Positions 35,847-45,151 of a stretch of DNA of 64,000 bases are shown here, one piece after another. Below the pieces are notes generated by a model. The model searched no databases and was not told the origin of the DNA. It saw nothing but the letters and a program-made list of their open reading frames with translations. The position numbers and the translations under genes are program-made. This DNA is from CAWIVH01 sp963839475 (GTDB lineage Bacteria; Acidobacteriota; UBA6911): the NCBI GenBank assembly GCA_963839475.1, contig CAWIVH010000001.1:620001-684000 (forward strand), read 5' to 3'. How positions within the stretch are numbered: position 1 is the first letter of the stretch; every line of letters begins with the position of its first letter.

Positions 35847-37799
35847 ATGAGCAGTTTTGAAATCATCCAGCCGGCAGGGCCCCGCCTCAAAATTTTGGAG
35901 CTGGCCGAGGAACAGCAGCAACTGGCGGCGCGAGCCGCGCACTCCGCATCGCGTGTTTCAAAGGCCCTCCTGCGCCAGCAATCTCATGACGGGTATTGGA
36001 GCGGTGAATTAACCGCCGATTCCACGCTGGAATCGGACTATATCCTGCTGCAGCTGTGGATGCATCCTCCCGAGGAGAGAGCGTGGAATCCGCCGAGCAG
36101 AGGCAGGATAGAGAAAGCTTGCCGGTCGATTCTCGAGCGGCAATTGGAGGACGGAGGCTGGAACATTTTTAGCGGTGACCCGGCGGAAGTAAATGCCACT
36201 GCGCGCGCATACACCGTGCTGAAGATCTGCGGGCACAGGCCGGACCAGCCTTACATGACGCGCGCCCGGGAACGCGTCCTGGCACTCGGCGGTCTGCAGG
36301 CCTGCAACAGCTACACGAAAATCAACCTGTCTCTTTTCGGCCTTTTCCCCCGTCGTTATACACCGAGCGTGCCGCCGGAAATCGTCCTGATACCAGGAGA
36401 TGTCCTCTATGAAATGTCCTCCTGGACCCGGGCTATTCTTGTACCTTTGTCCATCGTCCAGGCGGTAGGGCGACAGCGGGTTGCTCCGGAAGGTGTCGAC
36501 GTCGCCGAGCTATTCGTCCCCGATAAAAAATTAACGATGCCGAGCCGGGAAACCACTTCAATTCTGTTCCATCACCTCGACAAGGTGCTGAAATTGTGGG
36601 AGAAGCGGGGATCCAAAAATGTCCGGGCGGCGGCCATACGCGAAGCTGAGCACTGGATCCTGGACCGGACCCGCTATTCCGAAGGGCTCGGTGCGATTTA
36701 CCCCAGCATGATGTACACCATCATGGCTTTTGATTCCTTGGGCTACCCCGACGACCATCCGGACCTCATCGAAGCGATTCGGCAATTCGAAGGTTTATTA
36801 ATTGAAACCGGAGAGCGGTTCCAATTTCACCCCTGCTATTCACCAGTATGGGATACCGCCATCGCCGCATTTGCGCTGGGCGAGATGAAATTGGGGGAAT
36901 CGAGCGTGCTGACCCGTGCCGCGGACTGGCTCTTGTCCAAAGAGGTTCGTCGCAAAGGGGACTGGTCCGTCAAGCGCCCGGATCTCGAACCGTCCGGATG
37001 GGCGTTTGAATTCGCCAACGAGTATTATCCCGATATTGACGACACCGCCATGGTCCTGCTGGCGCTCATGCACGCAAAAGCCAGCGATCCGGCGCGCCAG
37101 GAGCGCGTGGAGAGGCGCGCTATCCAATGGCTGCTGGGCATGCAGGGCTCGGACGGAGGCTGGGCGGCATTCGATGTGGACAATAATTGGGAGATCCTCA
37201 ACAAAGTTCCTTTCGCCGACCACAATGCGATGCTTGATCCGGCCTGCCCGGATATCACGGGACGAGTACTTGAAGCCCTTGGGCGCCGCGGACTGACTTA
37301 CTCCCATCCCGCCATAAAGCGCGGAGTCCACTTCCTGCTGAGCAGCCAGGAAGACTTCGGCGGTTGGTACGGGCGTTGGGGAGTGAATTATCTTTACGGC
37401 ACCTTCCTCGCCGTGCGCGGCCTTTTGCATGCGGAGGCCCCCATCGCCCGGCCGGCGATGAGAAGAGCGGCCGATTGGATCCGGAGCATTCAAAACGACG
37501 ACGGAGGGTGGGGGGAAAGCTGTGCCAGTTACAGGGTTCACCGTTTTGTGGGCCGCGCCAGCACGCCATCGCAGACGGCCTGGGCGCTCTTAGGATTGGC
37601 AGCCGCGGGGGAAACCATCGCTTCGGTGGCCGTGCAGCGCGGCATCGAGTATCTCACGGCAAATCAGAGAGCGGACGGGACCTGGGACGAAACGGCGTTC
37701 ACGGGAACGGGATTCCCCAACGTGTTTTACCTGCAGTACCACATGTACAGGGACTACTTCCCTCTGCTTGCTTTGACCTCATTCGTCAGCCATTCATGA
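35847..37799 (+). CDS. shc: Squalene-hopene cyclase
   Basis: Cyclises squalene to hopene/hopanol, giving membrane hopanoids. 650 residues, normal for the family. The protonating motif is DIDDTAM (D396-I-D398-D399). Several QW repeats are seen (for example RQQSHDGYW, RQLEDGGWNIF, GMQGSDGGWAAFD, SIQNDDGGWGES, NQRADGTWDE), plus the C-terminal FYLQYHMYRDYFP. It is a membrane-associated enzyme. No other hopanoid gene (hpnCDE, hpnH) is in the window. The 3' end overlaps the convergent HAD gene by 14 bases. Confidence 0.97.
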   Translation: MSSFEIIQPAGPRLKILELAEEQQQLAARAAHSASRVSKALLRQQSHDGYWSGELTADSTLESDYILLQLWMHPPEERAWNPPSRGRIEKACRSILERQLEDGGWNIFSGDPAEVNATARAYTVLKICGHRPDQPYMTRARERVLALGGLQACNSYTKINLSLFGLFPRRYTPSVPPEIVLIPGDVLYEMSSWTRAILVPLSIVQAVGRQRVAPEGVDVAELFVPDKKLTMPSRETTSILFHHLDKVLKLWEKRGSKNVRAAAIREAEHWILDRTRYSEGLGAIYPSMMYTIMAFDSLGYPDDHPDLIEAIRQFEGLLIETGERFQFHPCYSPVWDTAIAAFALGEMKLGESSVLTRAADWLLSKEVRRKGDWSVKRPDLEPSGWAFEFANEYYPDIDDTAMVLLALMHAKASDPARQERVERRAIQWLLGMQGSDGGWAAFDVDNNWEILNKVPFADHNAMLDPACPDITGRVLEALGRRGLTYSHPAIKRGVHFLLSSQEDFGGWYGRWGVNYLYGTFLAVRGLLHAEAPIARPAMRRAADWIRSIQNDDGGWGESCASYRVHRFVGRASTPSQTAWALLGLAAAGETIASVAVQRGIEYLTANQRADGTWDETAFTGTGFPNVFYLQYHMYRDYFPLLALTSFVSHS

Positions 37800-38478
37800 A
37801 GGATAGAATGGCATCCACGCACGTCAGGTCCGGTACGAGTATGTCCGGCGCGTGCGCGGACAGGTCCTCGATGGTGTAGCGGGCGCTGGCCACTGCGATC
37901 ACTTTGGCGCCGGCAGCATGACCGTGGATGATGTCCAGGGGCGTGTCTCCAATCACGAAAATGGCTTCGACCGGCTCGGGGGCAATCCAATCCCGTCCGC
38001 GCTCGATCCCCTTTTGGATCAGAGTCGTCCGGTTTTCGGAATCGGAGCCGAAGCCACCAAAATGGAAGTAGCGATCGAGCCCCGATCTCTCCAGCTTAAG
38101 ATGTGCGCCGCGTTCAATATTGCCGGTGACCAGGCCCAGGGCAAAATCGGCCCGCTCGGCAAGGGCTTCCAGCAGTTCACGCACTCCCGGCAGAACCCGG
38201 ACTTCGCCGCGCTCATGGGACAAAGCCATTTCCGCGACAAGGCGCTCCAGGTATAAAGCGAAGAGCTTTTCGCTGGAATCGTTATTCCACAGAGACTCCT
38301 TGCCATAATGGGCAAGGAACTCCCTCGCAATAAGAGGATCGGTTTTCCCATCGGGCCGGATGACCTCGCTGGTGACCGAAAGGCGGAAGGTCCGGTTCAG
38401 CGCCGTGTAAAAAGCGCGCATGCCGGCGCCGCCGGTCAGGATCAGGGTTCCGTCGATATCGAAAAGGGCCAGCTTCAT
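37786..38478 (-). CDS. HAD-superfamily hydrolase (phosphoglycolate-phosphatase-like)
   Basis: A 230-residue phosphatase-type HAD protein. Motif I is DIDGTLI (residues 7-13, nucleophile Asp7), motif II lies in LGLVTGN, and motif IV is VIGDTPLDI. The cap is of the C1 type between motifs I and II. It is 12 bases downstream of the aldo/keto reductase gene, suggesting co-transcription. The substrate is not predictable; phosphoglycolate or another small phosphate ester is possible. Confidence 0.87.
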   Translation of the reverse strand: MKLALFDIDGTLILTGGAGMRAFYTALNRTFRLSVTSEVIRPDGKTDPLIAREFLAHYGKESLWNNDSSEKLFALYLERLVAEMALSHERGEVRVLPGVRELLEALAERADFALGLVTGNIERGAHLKLERSGLDRYFHFGGFGSDSENRTTLIQKGIERGRDWIAPEPVEAIFVIGDTPLDIIHGHAAGAKVIAVASARYTIEDLSAHAPDILVPDLTCVDAILSFMNG

Positions 38479-38490
38479 CGGCGCAATCGC

Positions 38491-39408
38491 TCAAACCGAC
38501 TTCAAAACACGGTTGAGGTGCGAGACGGTGTCGTCGACTTGAGCCGGCTTCTCAAAACCGATCGTCATGGCGTCCACTAGCTTGTTGCCCCACACGTAGC
38601 GCAGCGATGCGTCCCTTTGTTCTGCCCCGACCAGTTGCCCGGCACCATAGATTTTCATCCCCACCACAAATTTTCCGTTTTTCCGCGCTTTTTTCAGAGT
38701 CTCGGCGACTTCCGGTACAAGCTCCGGCTTGGCTACATCCATCGCCTTGGCCATGGGATTGATCCTGGCGAAGATGACGTCAATCCAGGGATCCTCGGCC
38801 GCAAGCTTCAAAGCCCCGAGATGGTGGCAGGAAACTCCAACGTTCCGGATCACCCCCTTGCGCTTGAGCTCGGACATTTCATCCATCATCTTTTTGCGAT
38901 GGGATTGCCACTTGTCATCCTGAAGGCAATGCATGAGGCAAATGTCGAGGTAATCCACGCCGATTTCACTCAGAAACCTTTCAACCTCGGGCTTCGCCGT
39001 ATCCGTCGGTTGAATGCCCCCTCCGCCTGAAAACCAGATTTTGCTCAGCAATGTAACCTTGTCGCGCTTCACTCCGTTCAAGGCAACTTTCATGAAAGGG
39101 TGAGAGCCGTACTGATCAGCCATGTCCAGGAAGTTCAAACCAGTGTCCAGCCCGTGACGGATCAGTTCGGTGAAGGATGACTGCCCGGCACGGGTCTGGT
39201 TTGAGGAACGGTTATAGCCATTGAATCCGGTTCCCATGGCCACACGGCTCACTTTCACCCCGGACTTGCCGATCTCGATTCGATCGGTAGCAGCCGGCAG
39301 TTCGGCAACTGCGGCATTTAAATAGGGGCCGGTCCAGCAGCCGGCGCTGAGAACGCCCGCTCCTGCAATGGATTTCCTCAAAAGTTCACGACGGGTGAGC
39401 TGCTTCAT
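38491..39408 (-). CDS. Tat-exported aldo/keto reductase
   Basis: A 305-residue NAD(P)-dependent reductase fold. The start at ATG 39408 has GGAGGG at 8 bases and opens with a twin-arginine signal (LTRRELLRKS) and a hydrophobic stretch ending near SAGC. The tetrad of the family is visible: Asp and Tyr in DMADQYGS, Lys in LLSKIW and His in ICLMHCL. An exported AKR is a recurring type in Acidobacteriota and Planctomycetota (Tat-signal AKR). The substrate is unknown, and how cofactor would be supplied outside the cytoplasm is unclear. Confidence 0.9.
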   Translation of the reverse strand: MKQLTRRELLRKSIAGAGVLSAGCWTGPYLNAAVAELPAATDRIEIGKSGVKVSRVAMGTGFNGYNRSSNQTRAGQSSFTELIRHGLDTGLNFLDMADQYGSHPFMKVALNGVKRDKVTLLSKIWFSGGGGIQPTDTAKPEVERFLSEIGVDYLDICLMHCLQDDKWQSHRKKMMDEMSELKRKGVIRNVGVSCHHLGALKLAAEDPWIDVIFARINPMAKAMDVAKPELVPEVAETLKKARKNGKFVVGMKIYGAGQLVGAEQRDASLRYVWGNKLVDAMTIGFEKPAQVDDTVSHLNRVLKSV

Positions 39409-39598
39409 TGCGCATTCCCTCCGAATGTTTGTCCTTTTCCTGCGCCGGGGCACAATCGATCCGGTATAGCCAGATGAGCCTTCGATAAAATGTACCGGAT
39501 TTCAGGAGATATGTCAGGAAGGGAGTGTGATTTTTTGCAGGATTTGGAGGAATATGGAAGAATATTGGAACCCTATGGAGCGAACAGGAGGTGCAGGA

Positions 39599-40288
39599 TT
39601 GGCCAAGACTGTGTACTTCGACAAGAGTCTCTTCCGATTTCTGAAGGAATTGAAAGAAAACAATAACCGCGAATGGTTTCAGGACAACAAAGACCGCTAC
39701 CAGAGAGAAGTCCGCGAGCCGGTTACCCGATTTGTCGCCGATTTTTCACCGCGGCTGAAAAAGATCAGCGCGCACTACATCGCCGACCCTCGTCCCGTGG
39801 GAGGCTCCGTGCTGAGGCAGAACCGCGACACCAGGTTCTCCGCCGATAAAAGCCCCTACAAGCTGATGGCCGGAGCGTTGTTCCGGCATGAAAAAGGCAA
39901 AACGGTGCAGGCTCCTGGATTCTTGCTGCACCTGCAACCGGGCGAGAGTTTCGCAGGCATTGGGATTTACAGCCCCGACTCTCCGACACTGGCCAGGATC
40001 CGGGAAAAAATCGGAAGCGATCCGGAAGGTTGGAAAAAGGCGATTTCAGGGAAGGCCTTTCAATCGCGATGCGAGTTCACGCCAGGATTCCTCCAGCGAC
40101 CGCCGCGCGGTTTTGCCCCGGAGCACCCGTGCATAGAGGATTTGAAGCGCAAGCACTTCTGCACCACCACCGCATTTTCGGAGACGGAGATCTGCGGGCC
40201 CGATTTCATGGATCGTTATGACGGCACCTGTCGGGCGGCGGCCGATTTCATGAAGTACCTGACTATCACCCTCGGCCTGGAGTGGTAG
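39599..40288 (+). CDS. DUF2461 family protein
   Basis: A 229-residue protein of the widespread DUF2461 family (LFRFLKELKENNNREWFQDNKDRY, then RDTRFSADKSPYK, FLLHLQPGESFAGIGIY and KHFCTTTAFSE). Function is not known. The TTG at 39599 is the preferred start because AGGAGG lies 7 bases upstream and the family usually begins near YFDKSLFRFLKEL; in-frame ATGs at 39554 and 39575 and a GTG at 39527 are weaker. No operon partner is visible. Confidence 0.88.
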   Translation: MAKTVYFDKSLFRFLKELKENNNREWFQDNKDRYQREVREPVTRFVADFSPRLKKISAHYIADPRPVGGSVLRQNRDTRFSADKSPYKLMAGALFRHEKGKTVQAPGFLLHLQPGESFAGIGIYSPDSPTLARIREKIGSDPEGWKKAISGKAFQSRCEFTPGFLQRPPRGFAPEHPCIEDLKRKHFCTTTAFSETEICGPDFMDRYDGTCRAAADFMKYLTITLGLEW

Positions 40289-40294
40289 CCGTCC

Positions 40295-40311
40295 AAAAAA
40301 AAGGGGGGGGG
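40295..40311. repeat. A8-G9 homopolymer tract
   Basis: Eight A followed by nine G, seven bases after the DUF2461 stop codon. On the minus strand it reads C9-T8 downstream of the DUF1059 gene after a weak 4-bp GCCG/CGGC stem, so it could help end that transcript. The run length may be error-prone in assembly. Confidence 0.5.
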
Positions 40312-40381
40312 TCCAGCCGTGATTCCGGCGGATCATCCCCCCGATTTCTTCATCCCGCGTTGCATACCGCGGACGATTAGC

Positions 40382-40558
40382 TCATACCTGGTGAATCATG
40401 CCCTCGATCATTTCAGGTGGGGGCGGATTCTTGGCCAGTTCAGGATGGGCATAGGCCGAGTGGACCTTTACATGCTCCATTAATTCTTCTTTGGTCTCGG
40501 CAGTCACCTGGAAGGCGCAATTCGCGCCCGTATCCGCACAGCGCAGCATCAAAGCCAT
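40382..40558 (-). CDS. Small DUF1059 family protein
   Basis: A 58-residue protein that begins MALMLRCADTGANCAFQV and continues with AETKEELMEHVKVHSAYAH, the full DUF1059 pattern with two Cys and two His residues that suggest a small metal site. AGGAGG lies 6-7 bases before the ATG at 40556-40558. Function is unknown. It stands alone between the DUF2461 and FadL genes; the 140 bases between it and the FadL stop show nothing definite. Confidence 0.83.
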   Translation of the reverse strand: MALMLRCADTGANCAFQVTAETKEELMEHVKVHSAYAHPELAKNPPPPEMIEGMIHQV

Positions 40559-40698
40559 AAAGCTCCTCCTTTTGTTGTGTGTTTATTGTAGCAAATACCA
40601 ACCGGCTCACGCTCCATACTTGAGCCGCTGCAAAGATGCCGTAAAACCACCAAGGGAGGGAGGGCGGCATCCGCCGCCCGCCGACTCCGGCTTTCATT

Positions 40699-41997
40699 TT
40701 AGAAATGATAGTTCAGTGCAATCTGTCCCGAGATGATACTGTTCGATAAAACAATCGTACTGTTGGGAATGACGCCCTGATACAGGCTGAGGATGGGTCC
40801 CGTTTTTTCCTCTCTCGGAACAACATAGAACCCGATGTCGGCGCTGATGTTTTTCATCACGGCCATTCCGGCGCCGAAGCAGAAATGTTTCTGGAAGGTG
40901 GAGGGGGTGCCCATGCTGGTGACCGTATACTCCGGCTTAATCGGGCTCTGCCCATGATTGTAGCCCGCCCTCAGGGACATTTTCTCGTTGGGCTTGTACT
41001 CCACGCCGACCATCCCGACCCAGATATTCTGCCAGCTGATCCCGATCAGCTTGTGATTGACGGTATCGACTCCGCCCGCCTCGCCAATGCCCGCGACACC
41101 ATCGTACATGATGTACTTGCCGTCCGCGGCAATGGAGAACTTCTTATTGGGATGGAGAGAGATACCAAACTGGAATGTTTGAGGCCCGTCCAGGTTGAAC
41201 GTCAGGACTCGGGCCTGGCCGTAGGTGCTCAGATTCGGGTTGGTTATCGTCGAATTGTACTTATATTGTTGAAATTTCTGCGGGGTAGTGTAGGAAAATC
41301 CGACGCTCGCCATCTCGTTGAAATCGTAGACGAATCCAAACTGGCCTCCAATCCCCAAACGCGCGACCTGGTTCGCGGCGTAGGGCAGCCAACACTTGCC
41401 GTCGGGCGAACAATCAGGCTGGACAACAGGCAGCGGATAGATGGCCAGGCTGCCGCGATAAATATTCAAAGAGAAACCGACGGCGAGCTTAGGCGTAGCC
41501 TGGATGCCGAATGCCGCTGGGATTTTGGTGATGGACAAATCGGTGAAAACCCTGCCAAATCCAGCCGGCTGGGGCAGGAGGAGGAAATTATTATTGTCCT
41601 GCGGATAGTCGGTCCGGAATCCGGCTTCGCCCAAGAGGCCGAATCCCATGGCCACCTTGCTGCCCTCTTTGCGTCCCATCCAGCCGAAAGCGGGGATGAC
41701 ACCCATCTGCGTCGTGGCATCGGTAGTCTGATGACTCGATCCTACGATCGCCTCCACTTTTAATCCGTCCTCGAAAAACTCGGTGCTGAAGCTTATCTGG
41801 TTGCCTTTCACCTTCGCAATCAGAGCTGGGTTGCCGTGCAGGGCGGCAATCGAATCCTGCAGATAGGCCACACCTGCTCCTCCCATGGAACTGTTATAGG
41901 CCCCGACTCCGTGTAGCAGGTGTCCGTTGCCGCTCCAGCCGGGCACCGTCATCAGGAGCATGCAAAATACAAATGTGATGGATCTTTTCAGGTTCAT
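40699..41997 (-). CDS. FadL/OmpP1/TodX-family outer-membrane transporter
   Basis: A 432-residue outer-membrane beta-barrel with a signal peptide (about 1-23). The mature N-terminus has the FadL hatch pattern (AYNSSMGGAGVAYLQDSIAALHGNPA), later strands alternate as expected, and the chain ends in IALNYHF with the terminal Phe used by barrel assembly. FadL proteins carry long-chain fatty acids or other hydrophobic molecules across the outer membrane. GGGAGA lies before the ATG. No neighbouring degradation gene identifies the ligand. Confidence 0.88.
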   Translation of the reverse strand: MNLKRSITFVFCMLLMTVPGWSGNGHLLHGVGAYNSSMGGAGVAYLQDSIAALHGNPALIAKVKGNQISFSTEFFEDGLKVEAIVGSSHQTTDATTQMGVIPAFGWMGRKEGSKVAMGFGLLGEAGFRTDYPQDNNNFLLLPQPAGFGRVFTDLSITKIPAAFGIQATPKLAVGFSLNIYRGSLAIYPLPVVQPDCSPDGKCWLPYAANQVARLGIGGQFGFVYDFNEMASVGFSYTTPQKFQQYKYNSTITNPNLSTYGQARVLTFNLDGPQTFQFGISLHPNKKFSIAADGKYIMYDGVAGIGEAGGVDTVNHKLIGISWQNIWVGMVGVEYKPNEKMSLRAGYNHGQSPIKPEYTVTSMGTPSTFQKHFCFGAGMAVMKNISADIGFYVVPREEKTGPILSLYQGVIPNSTIVLSNSIISGQIALNYHF

Positions 41998-42016
41998 TGG
42001 TCTCCCTCGCCTCTTG

Positions 42017-42427
42017 TCAACGTTTTTCGAAATAATCCCTTAATGGATTCCAGTAGTAATCAATCCAGCCCTGCCGGTAGTCATCCGCCTGTTCGGCGGG
42101 CACGGAAGAGTGAACCATCGTCAGACTCGTGCCATTATCTTTTTCGTCGAAGGTGAATTCTGCAATCGAAGGTGCGGCCTCAGCAGGCCATTCTGTTGTT
42201 TGCCACTCCTGGACGATCTTTCGTCCCTCCTGTAATTCCAGAATCCTCCCCCAAATATAGCCATCGTAGGCGGTAAATTTGCCTCCCACTCTTGGCTGAC
42301 AGGTGGCTTTTGCCCCTGTAAAAGCCGCATGGCTCCTGGCTTTCAGGAAAGTATGGTAAACCTCCAAAGGCCTTGCCGGAATAAAAGTGGTTTGCTTGAT
42401 GGTCTTGGTCTGCCTTTTGGTGGACAC
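42017..42427 (-). CDS. SRPBCC/AHSA1 domain protein
   Basis: A 136-residue single-domain protein of the AHSA1 (START-like) group: TTFIPARPLEVYHTFL at the start, GGKFTAYDGYIWGRILELQEGRKIVQEW in the middle and an amphipathic last helix (GWIDYYWNPLRDYF). Such proteins bind hydrophobic ligands or act as small chaperone-like factors; function here is unknown. The start codon is GTG (42425-42427) with AAGGCGG 5 bases upstream. It is 19 bases upstream of the FadL gene on the same strand and is likely co-transcribed with it. Confidence 0.86.
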   Translation of the reverse strand: MSTKRQTKTIKQTTFIPARPLEVYHTFLKARSHAAFTGAKATCQPRVGGKFTAYDGYIWGRILELQEGRKIVQEWQTTEWPAEAAPSIAEFTFDEKDNGTSLTMVHSSVPAEQADDYRQGWIDYYWNPLRDYFEKR

Positions 42428-42843
42428 AAAAACCGCCTTTAACTATGCACGATGCTGATTCTTATTTGGAATTACCCGACTCCGGTTCTCCGATCGCAAA
42501 GCACGTCGCGTACAGTTGCTTCGACTGCTTGTGCGTGAACCGATAGCGTAAAAGGTTACAAATCGTTCAACGGCCTGTCAACCTGTATTTCTGGAGGGTA
42601 TTGCCCGCAGCAGGAGCAGTTGCGAGATTCATGAGAATGGATTTCATGAAATCCGGGCCCATCCTTGGACCTCTGAATCCATGGCAAATACACTCACATC
42701 GTGTGGCAGTGAACCGACGCTGAGAAGCTGCGCGATGCTTCCTCTAAGCCCGATTCAGGTTTGCGGATTTTTTAGCGGTTTCGGTCCCAGCGCAAGAAAA
42801 CTCCTTGTGATCCCTCCGGGCATCTGGCTATATTTCTGCGTAT
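42428..42843. other. 416-base divergent intergenic region
   Basis: Lies between the divergent AHSA1 and UnbV-type genes. No convincing gene: the open frame 42681-42956 has no family pattern and overlaps the UnbV start. It contains one perfect 16-bp palindrome (42639-42654). No tRNA or other RNA was recognised. Confidence 0.5.
42639..42654. promoter_or_regulatory. Perfect 16-bp palindrome, possible operator
   Basis: GGATTTCATGAAATCC is fully self-complementary and lies in the divergent intergenic region about 190 bases before the UnbV-type gene and 210 before the AHSA1 gene. Dimeric regulators bind such sites; no second copy was noticed in this window. Confidence 0.4.
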
Positions 42844-45147
42844 ATGCCTACATTCCGTCGAAGTGCAAAAATCGCCATAGCTGCCGTTTGCCTGATCGTC
42901 CTTTCAACCGTGGGATTCGCCTACCGCTACCCGGGCTTTACTGGCGCCGCGATTGATTACACCCTTTACACGAGCATTCACGAGCGGATGAATGTTTCTT
43001 TCCTGCTGCTTTATTGGCTGGACATGCTGGGCCGTATGCAGCCCGATGTCCAGAATTTTTACACTTTCGACGGGTGGAAGGCCGAAAGCCAGTTCGACAA
43101 AGCACTAAAGCTGTATCACCAGGGCGATTTCGAATCCGCCATCAAAGGATTCGAACAGGACATCGCCCAAAGGGGCGAGAGCGAAAAACGTCTTTTCTGG
43201 CTCAGCATGTCTTATCTGCGTCGTGGTGAACAGGCAAACTGCCTGCCTCACGTGCTCAACGCCGCCAGCGGTTCTGCGGAAAGCAATCGAATGAGCCGCG
43301 ATTCCATGGAAGGTTCCATGGAACATACCCCTGCAGAACACGCCCAGTACTGCGCTCTCCCGATCCAGAAATTTCACCAGAACAAAAATTACGCCCGTGA
43401 AGGCGCCAAAGCCGCCCGCAAACTCCTTGATAATTACGACAAGGGGAACACCCTTTACAAATGGCTGCTGAATTACTCCTGCCTGATAACTGATGACTTC
43501 CCGGCCGGGGTTCCCGAAGCGTACCGGGTAACACCCGCATTTATAGATAAGTTTTACGGGGAGGGGAAAAATAAGACCGAGAAGGAGTTCAGCTGGCTGC
43601 AATTCGAAGAAAAAGCCGCGGAATTCGGCATCAACACCAACAATGCGGGCCGGGGAGTCGGGGTGGAAGATTTCGATGGAGACGGCTTTCTCGACATTAT
43701 CACCGGCGGCAACTTCGACGATCTTCGCTACTACCATAACGTGGGCGGTCAGACTTTTGCCGATTGGACGGAAAGGGCGGGACTGGCCAATTTTCGCCAG
43801 CCTTTTTTTATCGCGGTCGGCGACTATGACAACGACGGATGGCAGGACTTTCTTGTGACGCACATGTACCACGACGGTTTCACCCTGTTCCGCAACAATG
43901 GAAATGGAACCTTCAAAGATGTGACAGCGGGTTCAGGACTGCTGGACAACCGCCCCACCAACGGTCTCAGCTCGGCCTGGGCTCCAGCCTGGGCGGACGT
44001 TGACAACGATGGTGATCTAGACCTTTTCGTTTGCCAAATGGGGATCGAAATACCTCTCGCCAAGGGGCTGCTGAGCCGCCCCAAAATGGATTCCGCACTC
44101 TACATCAACGAAGGCAACCGGTTCGTCGAACGCACGAAAGAATACGGTCTGTCCGGGATCGTCCACGACCGGTATTTTATCGGGGCTTCCTTCGGAGATT
44201 ATGACCGCGATGGTTTCCTGGACCTGTTCCTGTCCAGCCCGATCGTCAACACGACAACTCTTCTGAAAAACGTGGGCGGCAAGCGCTTCGAAAAGGGTGC
44301 GCTGCTGCCCAGGCGCGACGGTGGTTTTGTGGGCGCTTTTCTGGACGTGAATCAGGATGGCCGGCTGGATATTTTCCACGGCGGATTCTCCGATGCGAGG
44401 ACCAGCGTGGAGATGGGGATGTTCGGAGAGGACCCGGAAAAGTATCGCTCCGGGAAGAGCGCGGTCTTGATTCAGCAGGACGACGGGCGGTTCATCGAAG
44501 CCCCCGGCTTTTTCGACATGCCGGGCGGCAACATGGGGGCTTCGTTCGGAGACTTGAATAACGACGGTTGCTACGACTTTTACCTCGGAACCGGCAGCCC
44601 TGAAGGGTGGTTTATCTATCCAAAGCTCATGTTTCTCGGGGTTGCGGACGGCAAAGGAGGCTGCAGCCTGAAAACAGCCAACGTCTCCATGACGAACAAT
44701 TTTGCCTCGATCCAGAAAGGGCATGGGATTGTCTTTTTCGACTACGACAACAACGGGCTGCAGGATGTCTATTCCAGCCTCGGCGGAATGTGGCCCGCCG
44801 ACCGCTGGCCCAACCAGTTCTTCGTGAACAAGAGCAGCACCAGCAGCAGCTGGGTAAAGATCCGCTTGCGGGGGAAAAAGACCAACAGCTTCGGCCTGGG
44901 CGCATCGATCCGGGTAAACGCGGAAAATGAACGCGGGGAAAAAATCGTGCGCTACGCTCACATGGATCAGAAGACGGCCTTCGGAAGCGGGCCTTATCTG
45001 GCGCACCTGGGCCTGGCGGATGCCAGGACCATCCGGGATGTCGAGGTCCTGTGGCCGGCTTCGGGATGCCGGCATACCTACAGGGCAAGCATCAATGCTC
45101 TGAATATCCTCGACGAGCGTGAGTGCGGTCTGGATATTCGGAAATGA
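42844..45147 (+). CDS. FG-GAP/VCBS repeat protein with ASPIC/UnbV C-terminal domain
   Basis: A 767-residue predicted exported or membrane-anchored protein. An N-terminal helix (AKIAIAAVCLIVLSTVGFAY) is followed by a TPR-like region (about 80-200) and a beta-propeller with seven calcium-type loops: DFDGDGFLD, DYDNDGWQD, DVDNDGDLD, DYDRDGFLD, DVNQDGRLD, DLNNDGCYD and DYDNNGLQD. The C-terminus has the ASPIC/UnbV domain (KTNSFGLGASIRV, HLGLADARTIRDVEVLWP). These proteins are common in Acidobacteriota; the molecular role is unknown. An MFS exporter gene starts 4 bases after it. Confidence 0.88.
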   Translation: MPTFRRSAKIAIAAVCLIVLSTVGFAYRYPGFTGAAIDYTLYTSIHERMNVSFLLLYWLDMLGRMQPDVQNFYTFDGWKAESQFDKALKLYHQGDFESAIKGFEQDIAQRGESEKRLFWLSMSYLRRGEQANCLPHVLNAASGSAESNRMSRDSMEGSMEHTPAEHAQYCALPIQKFHQNKNYAREGAKAARKLLDNYDKGNTLYKWLLNYSCLITDDFPAGVPEAYRVTPAFIDKFYGEGKNKTEKEFSWLQFEEKAAEFGINTNNAGRGVGVEDFDGDGFLDIITGGNFDDLRYYHNVGGQTFADWTERAGLANFRQPFFIAVGDYDNDGWQDFLVTHMYHDGFTLFRNNGNGTFKDVTAGSGLLDNRPTNGLSSAWAPAWADVDNDGDLDLFVCQMGIEIPLAKGLLSRPKMDSALYINEGNRFVERTKEYGLSGIVHDRYFIGASFGDYDRDGFLDLFLSSPIVNTTTLLKNVGGKRFEKGALLPRRDGGFVGAFLDVNQDGRLDIFHGGFSDARTSVEMGMFGEDPEKYRSGKSAVLIQQDDGRFIEAPGFFDMPGGNMGASFGDLNNDGCYDFYLGTGSPEGWFIYPKLMFLGVADGKGGCSLKTANVSMTNNFASIQKGHGIVFFDYDNNGLQDVYSSLGGMWPADRWPNQFFVNKSSTSSSWVKIRLRGKKTNSFGLGASIRVNAENERGEKIVRYAHMDQKTAFGSGPYLAHLGLADARTIRDVEVLWPASGCRHTYRASINALNILDERECGLDIRK

Positions 45148-45151
45148 GCAC

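Noticed and set aside
40295..40311. A8-G9 tract as a phase-variation switch
   Set aside because: It lies after the DUF2461 stop codon and in no promoter of a recognised gene, so length changes would not switch a protein.
42681..42956. 91-codon frame in the divergent intergenic region
   Set aside because: No recognised pattern, no Shine-Dalgarno sequence, and it overlaps the UnbV start in another frame.
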